Shown: positions 7,242-15,370 of the stretch, one piece after another | Layout of the letters: the number at the start of each line of letters is the position of its first letter | How positions within the stretch are numbered: position 1 is the stretch's first letter | DNA from: Nocardioides glacieisoli | GTDB lineage: Bacteria; Actinomycetota; Actinomycetes; Propionibacteriales; Nocardioidaceae | DNA: 64,000 bases | Direction of reading: 5' to 3' | Assembly (NCBI RefSeq): GCF_004137245.1 | Contig: NZ_SDWS01000008.1 | Span: forward strand, 161,448 to 225,447 | Notes under the pieces: generated by a model | Database searches by the model: none | Told to the model about the DNA's origin: nothing | Seen by the model: the letters and a program-made list of their open reading frames with translations, nothing else | Program-made: the position numbers and the translations under genes

Positions 7242-8035
7242 CACCCGAGTTCCCCACCTCCCTGGGCACCTCCACCGCCGACGAGATCCGCCTTCTCGGG
7301 CAGGACCTCACGGCCGACCTGATGGGCGAGGTCGGGTTCGGCGAGCTGGCCTTCTGGCTGGTGGCGATGCGCAGGCCCACCCCGTCGGAGACGCGGCTCT
7401 TCGAGGCGGTCCTGGTCGCCCTCGCCGACCACGGCTTCACCCCGACCGCGATCGCGGCCCGGCTCACGTACCTCTCGGCCCCGGACTCGTTGCAGGGCGC
7501 GCTCGCCGCCGGACTGCTCGGGGGCGGCTCGCGGTTCCTCGGCGTCACCGAGGACTGTGGCAGCTACCTCCACGACGTCGTCGAGGGCACGGACGAGCTT
7601 CCCACCGACGACGACGGCTACGACGCGCTCGCCCTCGCCGCCGTACGCCGCACGAAGGAGGCCGGCCGCTACGTCCCCGGCCTGGGCCACCCAGTCCACA
7701 AGGAGCGCGACCCGCGCACGCCCGTCCTCATGCGGATCGCTCACGAGGAGGGCCTGCTCGGACCGCACCTGCGACTGTTCGCAGCCATCGGCCGGGTGCA
7801 CCCGGAGGTGCTGGGCCGCTCGCTGCCGCTGAACGGCGCCGGGGTCTGCGGTGCCGCCCTGGCCGACCTGGGCCTGCCCGTCGAGATGCTGCGCGGCTTC
7901 GCGCTGCTGGCCCGTGCCGCGGGCCTGCTCGGCCAGATCGCCGAGGAGCAGCGCCGGCCGATCGGCATGGACGCGTACCTGACCGTGGACCGCAACGCCG
8001 TCTACGTCGACCCCGCCCCGACCGAGGAGGACTGA
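7238..8035 (+). CDS. Citryl-CoA lyase-like (citrate synthase C-domain) protein
   Basis: The 265-residue product corresponds to the citrate synthase/citryl-CoA lyase fold without the N-terminal part of a full citrate synthase. PGLGHPVHKERDPR (His151, Arg157) matches the second active-site His and CoA-binding region, and LNGAGVCGAALADLGLP matches the following helix. The first catalytic His (usual motif G-x-HGGA) is not evident; that position reads GGGSRFLG (residues 95-102). Given the neighbouring CoA-transferase, it most likely cleaves a 3-hydroxyacyl-CoA to acetyl-CoA or a similar thioester plus an oxo-acid. It overlaps the upstream gene by 4 bases and is followed after 8 bases by ligB. Confidence 0.72.
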   Translation: MTPEFPTSLGTSTADEIRLLGQDLTADLMGEVGFGELAFWLVAMRRPTPSETRLFEAVLVALADHGFTPTAIAARLTYLSAPDSLQGALAAGLLGGGSRFLGVTEDCGSYLHDVVEGTDELPTDDDGYDALALAAVRRTKEAGRYVPGLGHPVHKERDPRTPVLMRIAHEEGLLGPHLRLFAAIGRVHPEVLGRSLPLNGAGVCGAALADLGLPVEMLRGFALLARAAGLLGQIAEEQRRPIGMDAYLTVDRNAVYVDPAPTEED

Positions 8036-8043
8036 GGAGTCCC

Positions 8044-8907
8044 ATGGCCGAGATCGTCGCCGTCATCGCCTCCACGCACCACCCCTTCTACTACCGCGCG
8101 AGCACGGCGGTCGGTGAGGACCGTCCGCCCTTCGCCGACGAGTGGGTCCCCAAGATCGAGGCCTTCCGCGAGACGCTGACCCGCGCGCGTCCCGACGTCC
8201 TGGTGATGGTGGGCAGCGACCACTTCCACCAGCTGTGGCTGGACAACATGCCGCAGTTCCTCGTCGGCAAGGCGCCCTTCTACGACGCCAACTGGTACAA
8301 CGAGGAACGCGAGTTCGGGCTGCCGAGGATGACGCTCGCCGGCCAGGAGGACCTCTCCGCGCACGTGCTGCGCGGCGGCCTCGACATGGGCTTCGACCTC
8401 GCGTTCAGCAACGAGCTGCGCATCGACCACAGCATCACCTGCCCGATCATCACGCTGCGTCCTGAGGCCGACCTGCCGATCGTGCCGATCTACACCAACA
8501 TCTTCGCCCCGCCGCTGCCGCGCCCCGAGCGGTTCGTCGCGCTGGGCAAGGCGATCCGCGAGCTGGTGGAGTCGTGGCCCTCGGACCAGCGCGTGGCGAT
8601 CATCGGAACCGGCCACCTCTCCCTCGAGCTCGGTGGCCCGCGCCAGTTCGGCGAGCACGGGCCGGACCCGGAGTTCGACCGGCGCGCGGTGGAGTGGATC
8701 GCCAACGGTGACATCGACGGCTGCTGCCGCGAGGTCACCCTCGACAGCCTCCACCTGCCGGGCAACGCGACCCACGGCTTCATGGACTTCATGCTGATGA
8801 TGGGCGTCGCCGGCGAGGGGGCGAAGGCGCACCACGTCGACTCGCTCGACCTGTTCCACACGATGGAGGCCTACTTCACGTGGTACCCGAACGGAGCGCC
8901 GGTGTGA
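8044..8907 (+). CDS. LigB-type class III extradiol dioxygenase, catalytic subunit
   Basis: The 287-residue protein aligns by motif with protocatechuate 4,5-dioxygenase LigB: STHHPF (His12), GSDHFH (His60), LRIDHSITCP (His129) and GTGHLSL (His191, the acid/base position). In LigB the third iron ligand is a Glu in a G-x4-E-x3-W context near residue 242; here the aligned stretch is GNATHGFMDFM (240-250), with Gly in the Glu position and His244 beside it. The enzyme probably opens a catechol, aminophenol or hydroxylated heteroaromatic ring with O2. Its stop overlaps the ligA-like start by 4 bases, as expected for paired subunits. Confidence 0.8.
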   Translation: MAEIVAVIASTHHPFYYRASTAVGEDRPPFADEWVPKIEAFRETLTRARPDVLVMVGSDHFHQLWLDNMPQFLVGKAPFYDANWYNEEREFGLPRMTLAGQEDLSAHVLRGGLDMGFDLAFSNELRIDHSITCPIITLRPEADLPIVPIYTNIFAPPLPRPERFVALGKAIRELVESWPSDQRVAIIGTGHLSLELGGPRQFGEHGPDPEFDRRAVEWIANGDIDGCCREVTLDSLHLPGNATHGFMDFMLMMGVAGEGAKAHHVDSLDLFHTMEAYFTWYPNGAPV

Positions 8908-9263
8908 GCAAGTACCTGCTGGACAAGTTCCTGTTCACCATCGACCGCGACCCCGCCCTGGTCGAGCGCTACCGCGGGGAACCGCGCGCCACGGTGGAGT
9001 GGTGGGAGGCCGAGGAGGCCAACCGGATCCTCAGCTGCATCGCCGACGAGCGCTCCACGTGGCTCGCCTTCGACGACGTCGAGCGCGAGGCGCTGGCGAC
9101 CCACGACCACGTGCGGCTGTTCGAGCTCGGGGCACACCCGTTCCTCACCCTCACGCTCTTCATCGCGATGTTCGAGCGCGACCACGGACCGCTCGAGTAC
9201 CAGCTCGCCTACGGAGCGGCGCTCCAGCACCTGTCCATGCCCTATCCCGACATCGCCACCTGA
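8904..9263 (+). CDS. LigA-type small subunit of extradiol dioxygenase
   Basis: The 119-residue helical protein matches the LigA fold that caps the LigB active site in protocatechuate 4,5-dioxygenase and also occurs in gallate dioxygenases. It has an acidic, Trp-containing N-terminal half and the characteristic DHVRLFELGAHPFLTL segment (L-x-x-x-G-x-HP-x-L). The start is a GTG in GTGA, overlapping the ligB stop by 4 bases; an in-frame GTG at 8880 inside ligB was rejected. The short length, position and coupling to ligB make it the alpha subunit of the same enzyme. Its stop shares one base with the start of the next gene (TGATG). Confidence 0.78.
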   Translation: MSKYLLDKFLFTIDRDPALVERYRGEPRATVEWWEAEEANRILSCIADERSTWLAFDDVEREALATHDHVRLFELGAHPFLTLTLFIAMFERDHGPLEYQLAYGAALQHLSMPYPDIAT

Positions 9264-10257
9264 TGCACGCCGCCGTCCTGGCCGCACACGGGGCCGCACC
9301 GACGTACGCCGAGCACGCGGACCCGCAGCCCGGACCGGACGGCGTGCTGGTGCGCATCACCGCGGCACCGATCGTCCCCCTGGACCTGCTGTGCGCCAGC
9401 GGCACGTCGTACTTCGGCACGCGTCGGCTGCCGTACGTGCCGGGGGTCCAGGGCGTGGGTGAGGTCGTGTCCGGCGCAGGACTGGCCCCGGGGTCGCGGG
9501 TGTTCGTCGCCACCACTGCCGGGATGACGGACGGGGACGGAGCGTTCGCCGACCTGTGCGTCGTCCCGCGGTCCGCGGTGGTGCCGTTGTCCCGTCGGGA
9601 GGCCGAGATCGACGACGCGGACGTTGCAGCCCTCGGGCTCTCCGGGGTGGCTGCGTGGCAGGCCCTCGGGTGGCGCGCCGGGCTGCGCGCCGGCGAGAAC
9701 GTCTTGGTGCTGGGCGCCGGTGGCGCCGTCGGCCAGGCCGCGATCGGCGCCGCCCGGGCGCAGGGGGCGGGCCGGGTGGTCGCCGTGTGCCGGCCTGGAG
9801 CGTCGGTAGCGAGAGCGGCCGCCCAGCAGCCCGACGACGTCGTGGAGATCGGAGAGCCGGACGTGGCGACGCTGGCCGAGGCGCTGAGACGGGCGATGCC
9901 GGACCGGGCCGACGTCGTCCTCGACCCCGTCTTCGGCTGGGTCGCCGAGGCCGCCACCCGGGCGATGGCCCCTGCAGGTCGGCTGGTCAACCTCGGCGGC
10001 TCAGCGTCCGACTCGGCCACGTTCTCCTCCGCGGCACCGGGCTCTCGGTGCTGGGCTACACCAACAACGCGCTGACCCCCGAACAGCGCGCGTCCGCGCT
10101 CACGGCCGTGGTCGGTGAGGCGGCGCGAGGACGGATGTCGGTGGCGCACGAGGTGCGCCCCTTGTCCGAGGTGGGTCCTGCCTGGAGCCACGCCGGCGGC
10201 AGCGTCGGCCTACGCCAGGTCCTGGCTCCGAGCCCTCAGCCGCGCTCGCGCAGGTAA
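9263..10257 (+). pseudogene. Zinc-type alcohol dehydrogenase/quinone reductase, frameshifted
   Basis: The reading frame starts at ATG 9263 and encodes an MDR-superfamily reductase: N-terminal GroES-like domain and NAD(P)-binding GAGGAVGQAAIGAA near residue 155. Homology breaks at about 10035. The in-frame continuation ends at 10075 in unrelated sequence, while the -1 frame supplies the expected tail (LRGTGLSVLGYTNNALTPEQ and onward) to a stop at 10257. A single missing base near 10036-10038 explains this. No slippery heptamer is apparent, so it is either a real inactivating deletion or an assembly error. Restored length would be 331 residues. It is the last gene of the ring-cleavage operon and overlaps the convergent ATPase gene by 22 bases. 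Confidence 0.75.
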
Positions 10258-11438
10258 CGCCCGAAGTGGGGCACCGTGAAGGCGATCCGGCCGCGCTCAC
10301 CGGAGTAGACCAACCCCTTCTTGAGCAGGGAGTCCCGGGCGGGCGAGAGGGACTGCGGCTTCTTGCCCAACGACGCGGCGACGTCGGCGCTGGGCACGGA
10401 GTCCTCGTCGCCAGCCCCACCGGACTGGGCGAGGGCCACGTCGGCCATCGCCATCAGGTAGTCCCGCTCCCCCGGCGTCGCGCGCTCGTAGCGTGAACCG
10501 AAGAACCCGACGGCGAGCTCGGACTCGGCCTCAGGCGCTGCGACCGCGACGTCGGCGGCGGTGATCGGCGAGCGCGGCGCGAGGTCCCACACGGCCTTGC
10601 CGTAGGCCTGGATGAAGTAGGGGTAGCCGCCGGTCGCGTCGTACATCGCGGCGAGCGCATCAGGCTCGAACGCGGCGTCCTCGTCGGCGGCGGGCGCCTC
10701 GAGCGCGCGGTCGGCCGCCTCGCGGGCGAGCCGGTCGATGCGCTGGTAGCGGAAGAGCCGCTCGCTGTAGGACTTGCTCGCGCTGAGCACGGCGGGCAGG
10801 TGGGGCAGGCCGGCACCGACCACGATGACTGGTAGGCCCGACTGGCTGAGCTCGTGGCAGGCCGCGCACAGGGCCGAGACGTCGTCGACGCCGAGGTCCT
10901 GCATCTCGTCGATGAAGATCCCGACCCCCTTGCCGACGTCGGCAGCGAGGCCGCCGAGGTCGGTGAAGAGCTCGACGAGGTCGATCTCGATGTCGCCGGA
11001 GTCGGCGCGACCCCGCACGGCCGGGGCGTCGATGCCCGGGCTCCACTGGTCCTTGAGCTTCGCCCCGGTCCCTGCATCGCGGTGGGCGAAGGACTTGATG
11101 ACGCCGAGCACGTGGTCGACCGACTCCTCGTCACCGTGACCGAGCTCGCGGACCGCCTGGTGGAGCGCGCTGCTGAGGGGCCGCCGCAGTCCCTGGCCGG
11201 GCCGGGCCTCGAGCTTGCCGGTCCCCCACCCCTTGCGTACGGCGGTGCCGCGCAGCGCGTTGAGCAGGACGGTCTTGCCGACGCCGCGCAGCCCGGTGAG
11301 CACGAGGCTCCGCTCGGGACGGCCCTTCGCGACGCGCTCGAGGACGACCTCGAACGCTGCGAGCTGCTCGTCGCGGCCGGCGAGCTCGGGCGGGCGCTGG
11401 CCCGCGCCGGGGGCGTACGGGTTCCGAATGGGGTCCAC
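10236..11438 (-). CDS. AAA+/STAND-like ATPase
   Basis: The 400-residue ATPase has Walker A GLRGVGKT (49-56), Walker B IFIDEMQD (174-181) and a C-terminal region that looks like a winged helix (SVPSADVAASLGKKPQSL, then LLKKGLVYSGERGRIAFTVPHF). The layout resembles small archaeal-type ATPases and Orc1/Cdc6-like proteins found singly in actinobacterial genomes, which bind DNA or act as NTP-driven switches. No partner gene is adjacent. A TAGTGT -10 box 6 bases before GTG 11438 with no Shine-Dalgarno indicates leaderless transcription divergent from zwf. The biological role is unknown. Confidence 0.75.
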   Translation of the reverse strand: MDPIRNPYAPGAGQRPPELAGRDEQLAAFEVVLERVAKGRPERSLVLTGLRGVGKTVLLNALRGTAVRKGWGTGKLEARPGQGLRRPLSSALHQAVRELGHGDEESVDHVLGVIKSFAHRDAGTGAKLKDQWSPGIDAPAVRGRADSGDIEIDLVELFTDLGGLAADVGKGVGIFIDEMQDLGVDDVSALCAACHELSQSGLPVIVVGAGLPHLPAVLSASKSYSERLFRYQRIDRLAREAADRALEAPAADEDAAFEPDALAAMYDATGGYPYFIQAYGKAVWDLAPRSPITAADVAVAAPEAESELAVGFFGSRYERATPGERDYLMAMADVALAQSGGAGDEDSVPSADVAASLGKKPQSLSPARDSLLKKGLVYSGERGRIAFTVPHFGRYLRERG

Positions 11439-11522
11439 GATCAGACACTATCGACGAATCTATGCTGCTCCGTAGACATGGGGATACTCGGCGAGTCACG
11501 CATTCGGTGCCACGATCGACCC

Positions 11523-13022
11523 GTGACCGAGCCGCACGAGCCGCAGACCATCTCCTACCCGGCGGAGGCGCGGGCGACCTCGCGCTACGCGCACGAGCGG
11601 ATGGACCCGCACGTGATCGTCCTGTTCGGGGCGACCGGCGACCTCGCCCGGCGCAAGCTGCTGCCGGGGCTCGCCCATCTCGTCGTCTCCGACCTCGCGC
11701 CGGAGATCCGGATCGTCGGCACGTCGCTCGAGGACCTCGACGACGCCCAGTTCAAGGAGTTCGCCCGCACCGCGGTCGAGCAGTTCGCCCACACGGAGCT
11801 GACGGCCGAGCAGTGGGACCACTTCGACGACAACCTCACCTACGTCCCGCAGTCCGCGGGGCCCGACGCCCTGGCCGCGGCGGTCCGCACGGCCGAGCAG
11901 GCGCTCGGTGACGACGTACGCCGTCTCCACTACCTCTCCGTGCCGCCCAAGGCAGCGCTGCCGGTGATCGACATGCTCCGCGAGGCCGACCTGGTGAAGC
12001 GGGCGCGGGTGGTGATGGAGAAGCCGTTCGGCACCGACCTCTCCTCGGCGATCGAGCTCAACGCCAAGGTCCACCAGACCTTCGCCGAGTCGCAGGTCTT
12101 CCGGATCGACCACTTCCTCGGCAAGGAGGCGGCGCAGAACATCCTGGCGTTCCGCTTCGCCAACGGGCTCTTCGAGCCGATCTGGAACCGCAACTTCATC
12201 GACCACGTGCAGATCGACATCCCCGAGACCCTCGGCCTCGACCAGCGGGCCAACTTCTACGAGTCCACCGGCGCCTACAAGGACATGGTGGTCACGCACC
12301 TCTTCCAGGTGCTGGCCTTCGTCGCGATGGAGCCGCCGACGGCGCTGGAGCCGCGCGCGATCAGCGAGGAGAAGAACAAGGTCTTCCGCTCGCTGATGCC
12401 GATCGAGCCCCGGGACGTCGTGCGCGGGCAGTTCACCGGCTACACCGACCTCCCCGGCGTCTCCCCCGACTCCGACACCGAGACCTTCATCGCGATGGAG
12501 TGCCGCCTCGACAACTGGCGCTGGGCCGGCGTGCCGTTCTACCTCCGCACCGGCAAGGAGCTCGCGGAGGGCAAGCGGATCATCTCGATCGCCTTCCGCG
12601 AGGCGCCGCGCTCGATGTTCCCCGCCAACTCCGGCGTCGGGTCGGCCGGGCCCGACCACCTCACGTTCGACCTCGCCGACGAGTCCAAGGTGTCGCTGTC
12701 GTTCTACGGCAAGCGGCCGGGGCCGGGGATGCGTCTGCAGAAGCTGTCGATGCAGTTCTCCACCGGCGAGACCGAGACCGCCGGCGACGTGCTCGAGGCC
12801 TACGAGCGGCTGATCCTCGACGCGATGCGCGGCGACCACACCCTCTTCACCACCGCCGAGGGCATCGAGTCGCTGTGGGACCGGTCGCGGGCGCTGCTCG
12901 ACGACCCGCCCCCGGTGAAGCCCTACGCCCCGGGCACCTGGGGGCCGAACGCCATCCATCAGCTCGTCGCGCCGCACGCGTGGCGGCTGCCGTTCGAGCG
13001 GGAGTGGCGGGCGAAGAAGTGA
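11523..13022 (+). CDS. zwf: Glucose-6-phosphate 1-dehydrogenase
   Basis: The 499-residue enzyme oxidises glucose 6-phosphate to 6-phosphogluconolactone with NAD(P)+, the entry step of the oxidative pentose phosphate pathway. The NAD(P)-binding motif is GATGDLARRK (36-45), the substrate-binding/active-site signature is RIDHFLGKEAAQN (about 194-206), and the C-terminal domain continues at normal family length. None of the usual partner genes (opcA, pgl, tal, tkt) is adjacent, so this is probably a second, stand-alone copy. GTG 11523 is the assumed start; an in-frame ATG at 11478 would add 15 residues and cannot be excluded. Confidence 0.95.
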   Translation: MTEPHEPQTISYPAEARATSRYAHERMDPHVIVLFGATGDLARRKLLPGLAHLVVSDLAPEIRIVGTSLEDLDDAQFKEFARTAVEQFAHTELTAEQWDHFDDNLTYVPQSAGPDALAAAVRTAEQALGDDVRRLHYLSVPPKAALPVIDMLREADLVKRARVVMEKPFGTDLSSAIELNAKVHQTFAESQVFRIDHFLGKEAAQNILAFRFANGLFEPIWNRNFIDHVQIDIPETLGLDQRANFYESTGAYKDMVVTHLFQVLAFVAMEPPTALEPRAISEEKNKVFRSLMPIEPRDVVRGQFTGYTDLPGVSPDSDTETFIAMECRLDNWRWAGVPFYLRTGKELAEGKRIISIAFREAPRSMFPANSGVGSAGPDHLTFDLADESKVSLSFYGKRPGPGMRLQKLSMQFSTGETETAGDVLEAYERLILDAMRGDHTLFTTAEGIESLWDRSRALLDDPPPVKPYAPGTWGPNAIHQLVAPHAWRLPFEREWRAKK

Positions 13023-13023
13023 G

Positions 13024-13287
13024 CTAGCCGACCTCGCTGGGGCGCTCGACGCGCTCGACCCGCTCGCGGGCGGCGTCGTACGCCTCGTCGAGCCCCTGGC
13101 GCAGCAGCGCGATCAGGTCGGGCACCTCGTCGGCGGCGAGCCGGAAGGTGCCGGCGCACACGTTGTCGCGCCACAGCGACAGCACGACGAGCTGCGCGTC
13201 CTGGTGCCAGGTGACGCGCAGCGTGCGGTCCTCACCGCGCGGGTCGAGGAAGACCGACCCGGTGCGAGGAGTGCGCGGCTGTGCCAT
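13024..13287 (-). CDS. Small conserved actinobacterial protein of unknown function
   Basis: The 87-residue cytosolic protein has a compact beta-rich N-terminal part (GSVFLDPRGEDRTLRVTWH, then LVVLSLWRDNVCAGTFRL) followed by an amphipathic helix rich in Asp, Glu and Arg. It has no signal peptide or membrane segment. Short proteins with this pattern are common next to housekeeping genes in actinobacteria, but I know of no assigned function. It is convergent with zwf (one base between stops) and divergent from the Fpg gene 45 bases away. ATG 13287 is the only good start. Confidence 0.7.
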   Translation of the reverse strand: MAQPRTPRTGSVFLDPRGEDRTLRVTWHQDAQLVVLSLWRDNVCAGTFRLAADEVPDLIALLRQGLDEAYDAARERVERVERPSEVG

Positions 13288-13332
13288 GCGCCATTCTGAC
13301 CCGGAGCGCGGCGATCTGCCTAGACTTCCACC

Positions 13333-14214
13333 GTGCCCGAGCTGCCCGAGGTCGAAGCCCTGGTCCAGGACCTGCGCGGTCGTCTGGTCGGCCGCGCGAT
13401 CAGCCGCGTCGACCTGACCGCGTTCAGCGCGCTGAAGACCTTCGACCCGCCGCTGCACGCGCTGCACGGCACGCTCGTCGACGACGTGACGCGGCACGGC
13501 AAGTTCCTCGACATCGACGCGAGCGGCGTGCACCTCGTCATCCACCTCGCCCGGGCGGGCTGGATCCGCTGGCGGGACGAGGTGCCGGCCCTGCCCGCGC
13601 GACCCAACAGCAAGAACCCGCTGGCCGCGCGCGTCGTGATCGACGACCCCGACCTCGACGTCCAGCCGGGCCTCGACATCACCGAGGCCGGCACCCGCAA
13701 GGGACTGGCCATCTACGTCGTGCGCGACCCGCAGGAGGTGGAAGGAGTCGCCCGGCTCGGGCCCGACCCGCTCAGCGACGACTTCACGATCGAGGTGCTC
13801 GCCGACATCCTCCAGCGCGAGGGACGCAAGCAGGTCAAGGGCGTGATGCGGATGCAGTCGATCATCGCCGGCATCGGCAACGCCTACTCCGACGAGATCC
13901 TGCACGCGGCGCGGATGTCGCCCTACAAGCCCGCCAGCAGCATCGAGGGCGACGAGCTGCAGACGTTGTACGACGCCGTGCGCGGCACCCTGGGCGACGC
14001 GGTCCGGCGCTCGAGCGGGCTCGCGGCCAGCGAGCTCAAGGGCGAGAAGAAGACCAACCTCGCGGTGCACGGCAAGGCCGGCGAGAAGTGCCCGGTGTGC
14101 GGCGACGTCGTGCGCGAGGTGTCGTTCGCCGACTCGAGCCTGCAGTACTGCGCGACGTGCCAGACCGGCGGCAAGCCGCTCGCGGACCGGCGGACGTCGA
14201 AGTTCCTGAAGTGA
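13333..14214 (+). CDS. Fpg/Nei-family DNA glycosylase/AP lyase
   Basis: The 293-residue base-excision repair enzyme starts PELPEVEAL, giving the catalytic N-terminal Pro and Glu after Met removal. It has the helix-two-turn-helix region (KGVMRMQSIIAGIGNAYSDE) and a C-terminal Cys4 zinc finger (CPVC near residue 253 and CATC some 17 residues later). It removes oxidised bases and cleaves the abasic site. The QSIIAGIGNAYSDEIL sequence and a Lys-rich loop are typical of the actinobacterial Fpg2/Nei-like branch, so 8-oxoguanine specificity is not certain. A TAGACT box 6 bases before GTG 13333 indicates a leaderless mRNA. Confidence 0.9.
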   Translation: MPELPEVEALVQDLRGRLVGRAISRVDLTAFSALKTFDPPLHALHGTLVDDVTRHGKFLDIDASGVHLVIHLARAGWIRWRDEVPALPARPNSKNPLAARVVIDDPDLDVQPGLDITEAGTRKGLAIYVVRDPQEVEGVARLGPDPLSDDFTIEVLADILQREGRKQVKGVMRMQSIIAGIGNAYSDEILHAARMSPYKPASSIEGDELQTLYDAVRGTLGDAVRRSSGLAASELKGEKKTNLAVHGKAGEKCPVCGDVVREVSFADSSLQYCATCQTGGKPLADRRTSKFLK

Positions 14215-14238
14215 CGACCGCGCCCGGAAATGAAGCAA

Positions 14239-14283
14239 CGGGCGTCGGTCCGACCCACCCCCGTGAAGTCCGACCGACGCCCG
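14239..14283. terminator. Bidirectional terminator hairpin
   Basis: Perfect 11-bp arms (14239-14249 and 14273-14283, CGGGCGTCGGT/ACCGACGCCCG) enclose a 23-base loop. It lies between the convergent Fpg and zinc-finger genes. There is no U-run, as is common in high-GC actinobacteria. Confidence 0.6.
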
Positions 14284-14320
14284 GCAACGTCAAGCGTACC
14301 TTGACCTAGAGCCGATCGTC

Positions 14321-14701
14321 TCACGCCGACTCGGACTTGTCGCCACCTTTTCTCGCGAATCGTTCCCAGGCGGCCTGGCGGGAGACGCCGAGGGTGCGGC
14401 CGATCTCGGCCCACGAGATGTTGCGCTCGCGCAGCAGGTCGACCCACTCGTGCGCGAACGCGGTGTTCTGCTCGGCGGAGGCCATGATCTGCGGGAGCGT
14501 GGCGAGCACCTCGGCGTCCGACATCGTCTCCCAGGGGAACGTGCCCTTGGCCTCTGCTCGCTTCTCCTCGTCGTGGACGATCGCGTGGAAGTCGTCGATG
14601 CAGGTCACGCAGACCTGCGCGCCGAGGCCGCCGATGAGCTGGAGGTCCTTCGATCCGGGCTCGCCGCAGAACGAGCAGATCTTCCCGTGGCGCGTGACCA
14701 T
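14321..14701 (-). CDS. ClpX-type zinc finger protein with C-terminal HTH
   Basis: The 126-residue protein has two recognisable modules. Residues 9-34 form a ClpX-type Cys4 zinc-binding domain (CSFC ... CVTC, Cys9/12/31/34), and residues about 92-113 form a helix-turn-helix (ISWAEIGRTLGVSRQAAWERF). No AAA+ domain is present, so it is not ClpX. Comparable zinc-finger/HTH proteins occur in actinobacteria and are presumed DNA-binding regulators that may also contact Clp substrates or partners; that second part is speculation. GGGAGAGGGA precedes the ATG. It reads convergently to Fpg. Confidence 0.75.
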   Translation of the reverse strand: MVTRHGKICSFCGEPGSKDLQLIGGLGAQVCVTCIDDFHAIVHDEEKRAEAKGTFPWETMSDAEVLATLPQIMASAEQNTAFAHEWVDLLRERNISWAEIGRTLGVSRQAAWERFARKGGDKSESA

Positions 14702-14808
14702 GATGGTGTCCCTCTCCCTGGCGCAGTCACGATGCTACTCGCCCGACCCTGACGTTGTCGGGGCCCGAACGAGCCGGTCTAGCACCCCCCGGACGGACTA
14801 GGCACGCC

Positions 14809-15303
14809 CTAGCTGGACTCGGGCATCTCCGGCAGGTCCAGGTTGTCGAGCGGGTTGCCACAGGTGTCGGTGAGGTACTTCTCGAAGGCGTCCGCCTGCT
14901 TCTTGGCCTCGGCCGACGCGTCCTTGCCGCCGGCCTCGAGCTGCTCGAGCTTCTCGATCGAGAAGTCGGAGGCGTCGATCTCGTTGGCCTGCTCGACCAT
15001 CGCCTCGAAGCCCTTGCGCGCGTCGTCGGAGATGTCGTCAGGCGTGCCGACCTGCTCGATCTTCTTCGCCCAGTCCTTCACGGCCTTCGCCATCTGCTCG
15101 TCGCTGGGAAGCTCGGTGCTCGACATGTCGGGCATCAGGTCCTCGAGCAGGCTCGACTGCGTCTGGCAGAACTCCTTCTCCGACGCGTCGCTGGGGGCGC
15201 CGCCACCGGCTCCGCCACCGCCGCAGGCGGAGGCCGCGGCTCCGATCAGGAGGGCGGCGGTGCTGACGGTGAGACGGGTGCGGGACGTGGTGCGGGTGGC
15301 CAT
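14809..15303 (-). CDS. Putative lipoprotein of unknown function
   Basis: The 164-residue product has a basic N-terminus, a hydrophobic stretch and the lipobox GAAASAC, with Cys27 as the predicted lipidated residue. A GGGGAGGGAP linker and an acidic, Lys/Glu-rich helical domain with two Cys (FCQTQ, DTCGN) that may form a disulfide follow. It is expected on the outer face of the membrane. No enzyme motif is visible. ATG 15303 places the lipobox at a normal position; an in-frame start at 15333 would lengthen the n-region unusually. It stands alone between the zinc-finger gene and aat. Confidence 0.75.
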   Translation of the reverse strand: MATRTTSRTRLTVSTAALLIGAAASACGGGGAGGGAPSDASEKEFCQTQSSLLEDLMPDMSSTELPSDEQMAKAVKDWAKKIEQVGTPDDISDDARKGFEAMVEQANEIDASDFSIEKLEQLEAGGKDASAEAKKQADAFEKYLTDTCGNPLDNLDLPEMPESS

Positions 15304-15370
15304 GGCTCTCCCCCAAGTTGCGCTCGGTCGCACGCGGTGGCGTGCTGGTCGGCGCCCACCTTTGCGCGTC

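Noticed and set aside
10030..10080. Programmed -1 frameshifting in the alcohol dehydrogenase gene
   Set aside because: No X-XXY-YYZ slippery heptamer or following pseudoknot is apparent; a plain one-base loss is simpler.
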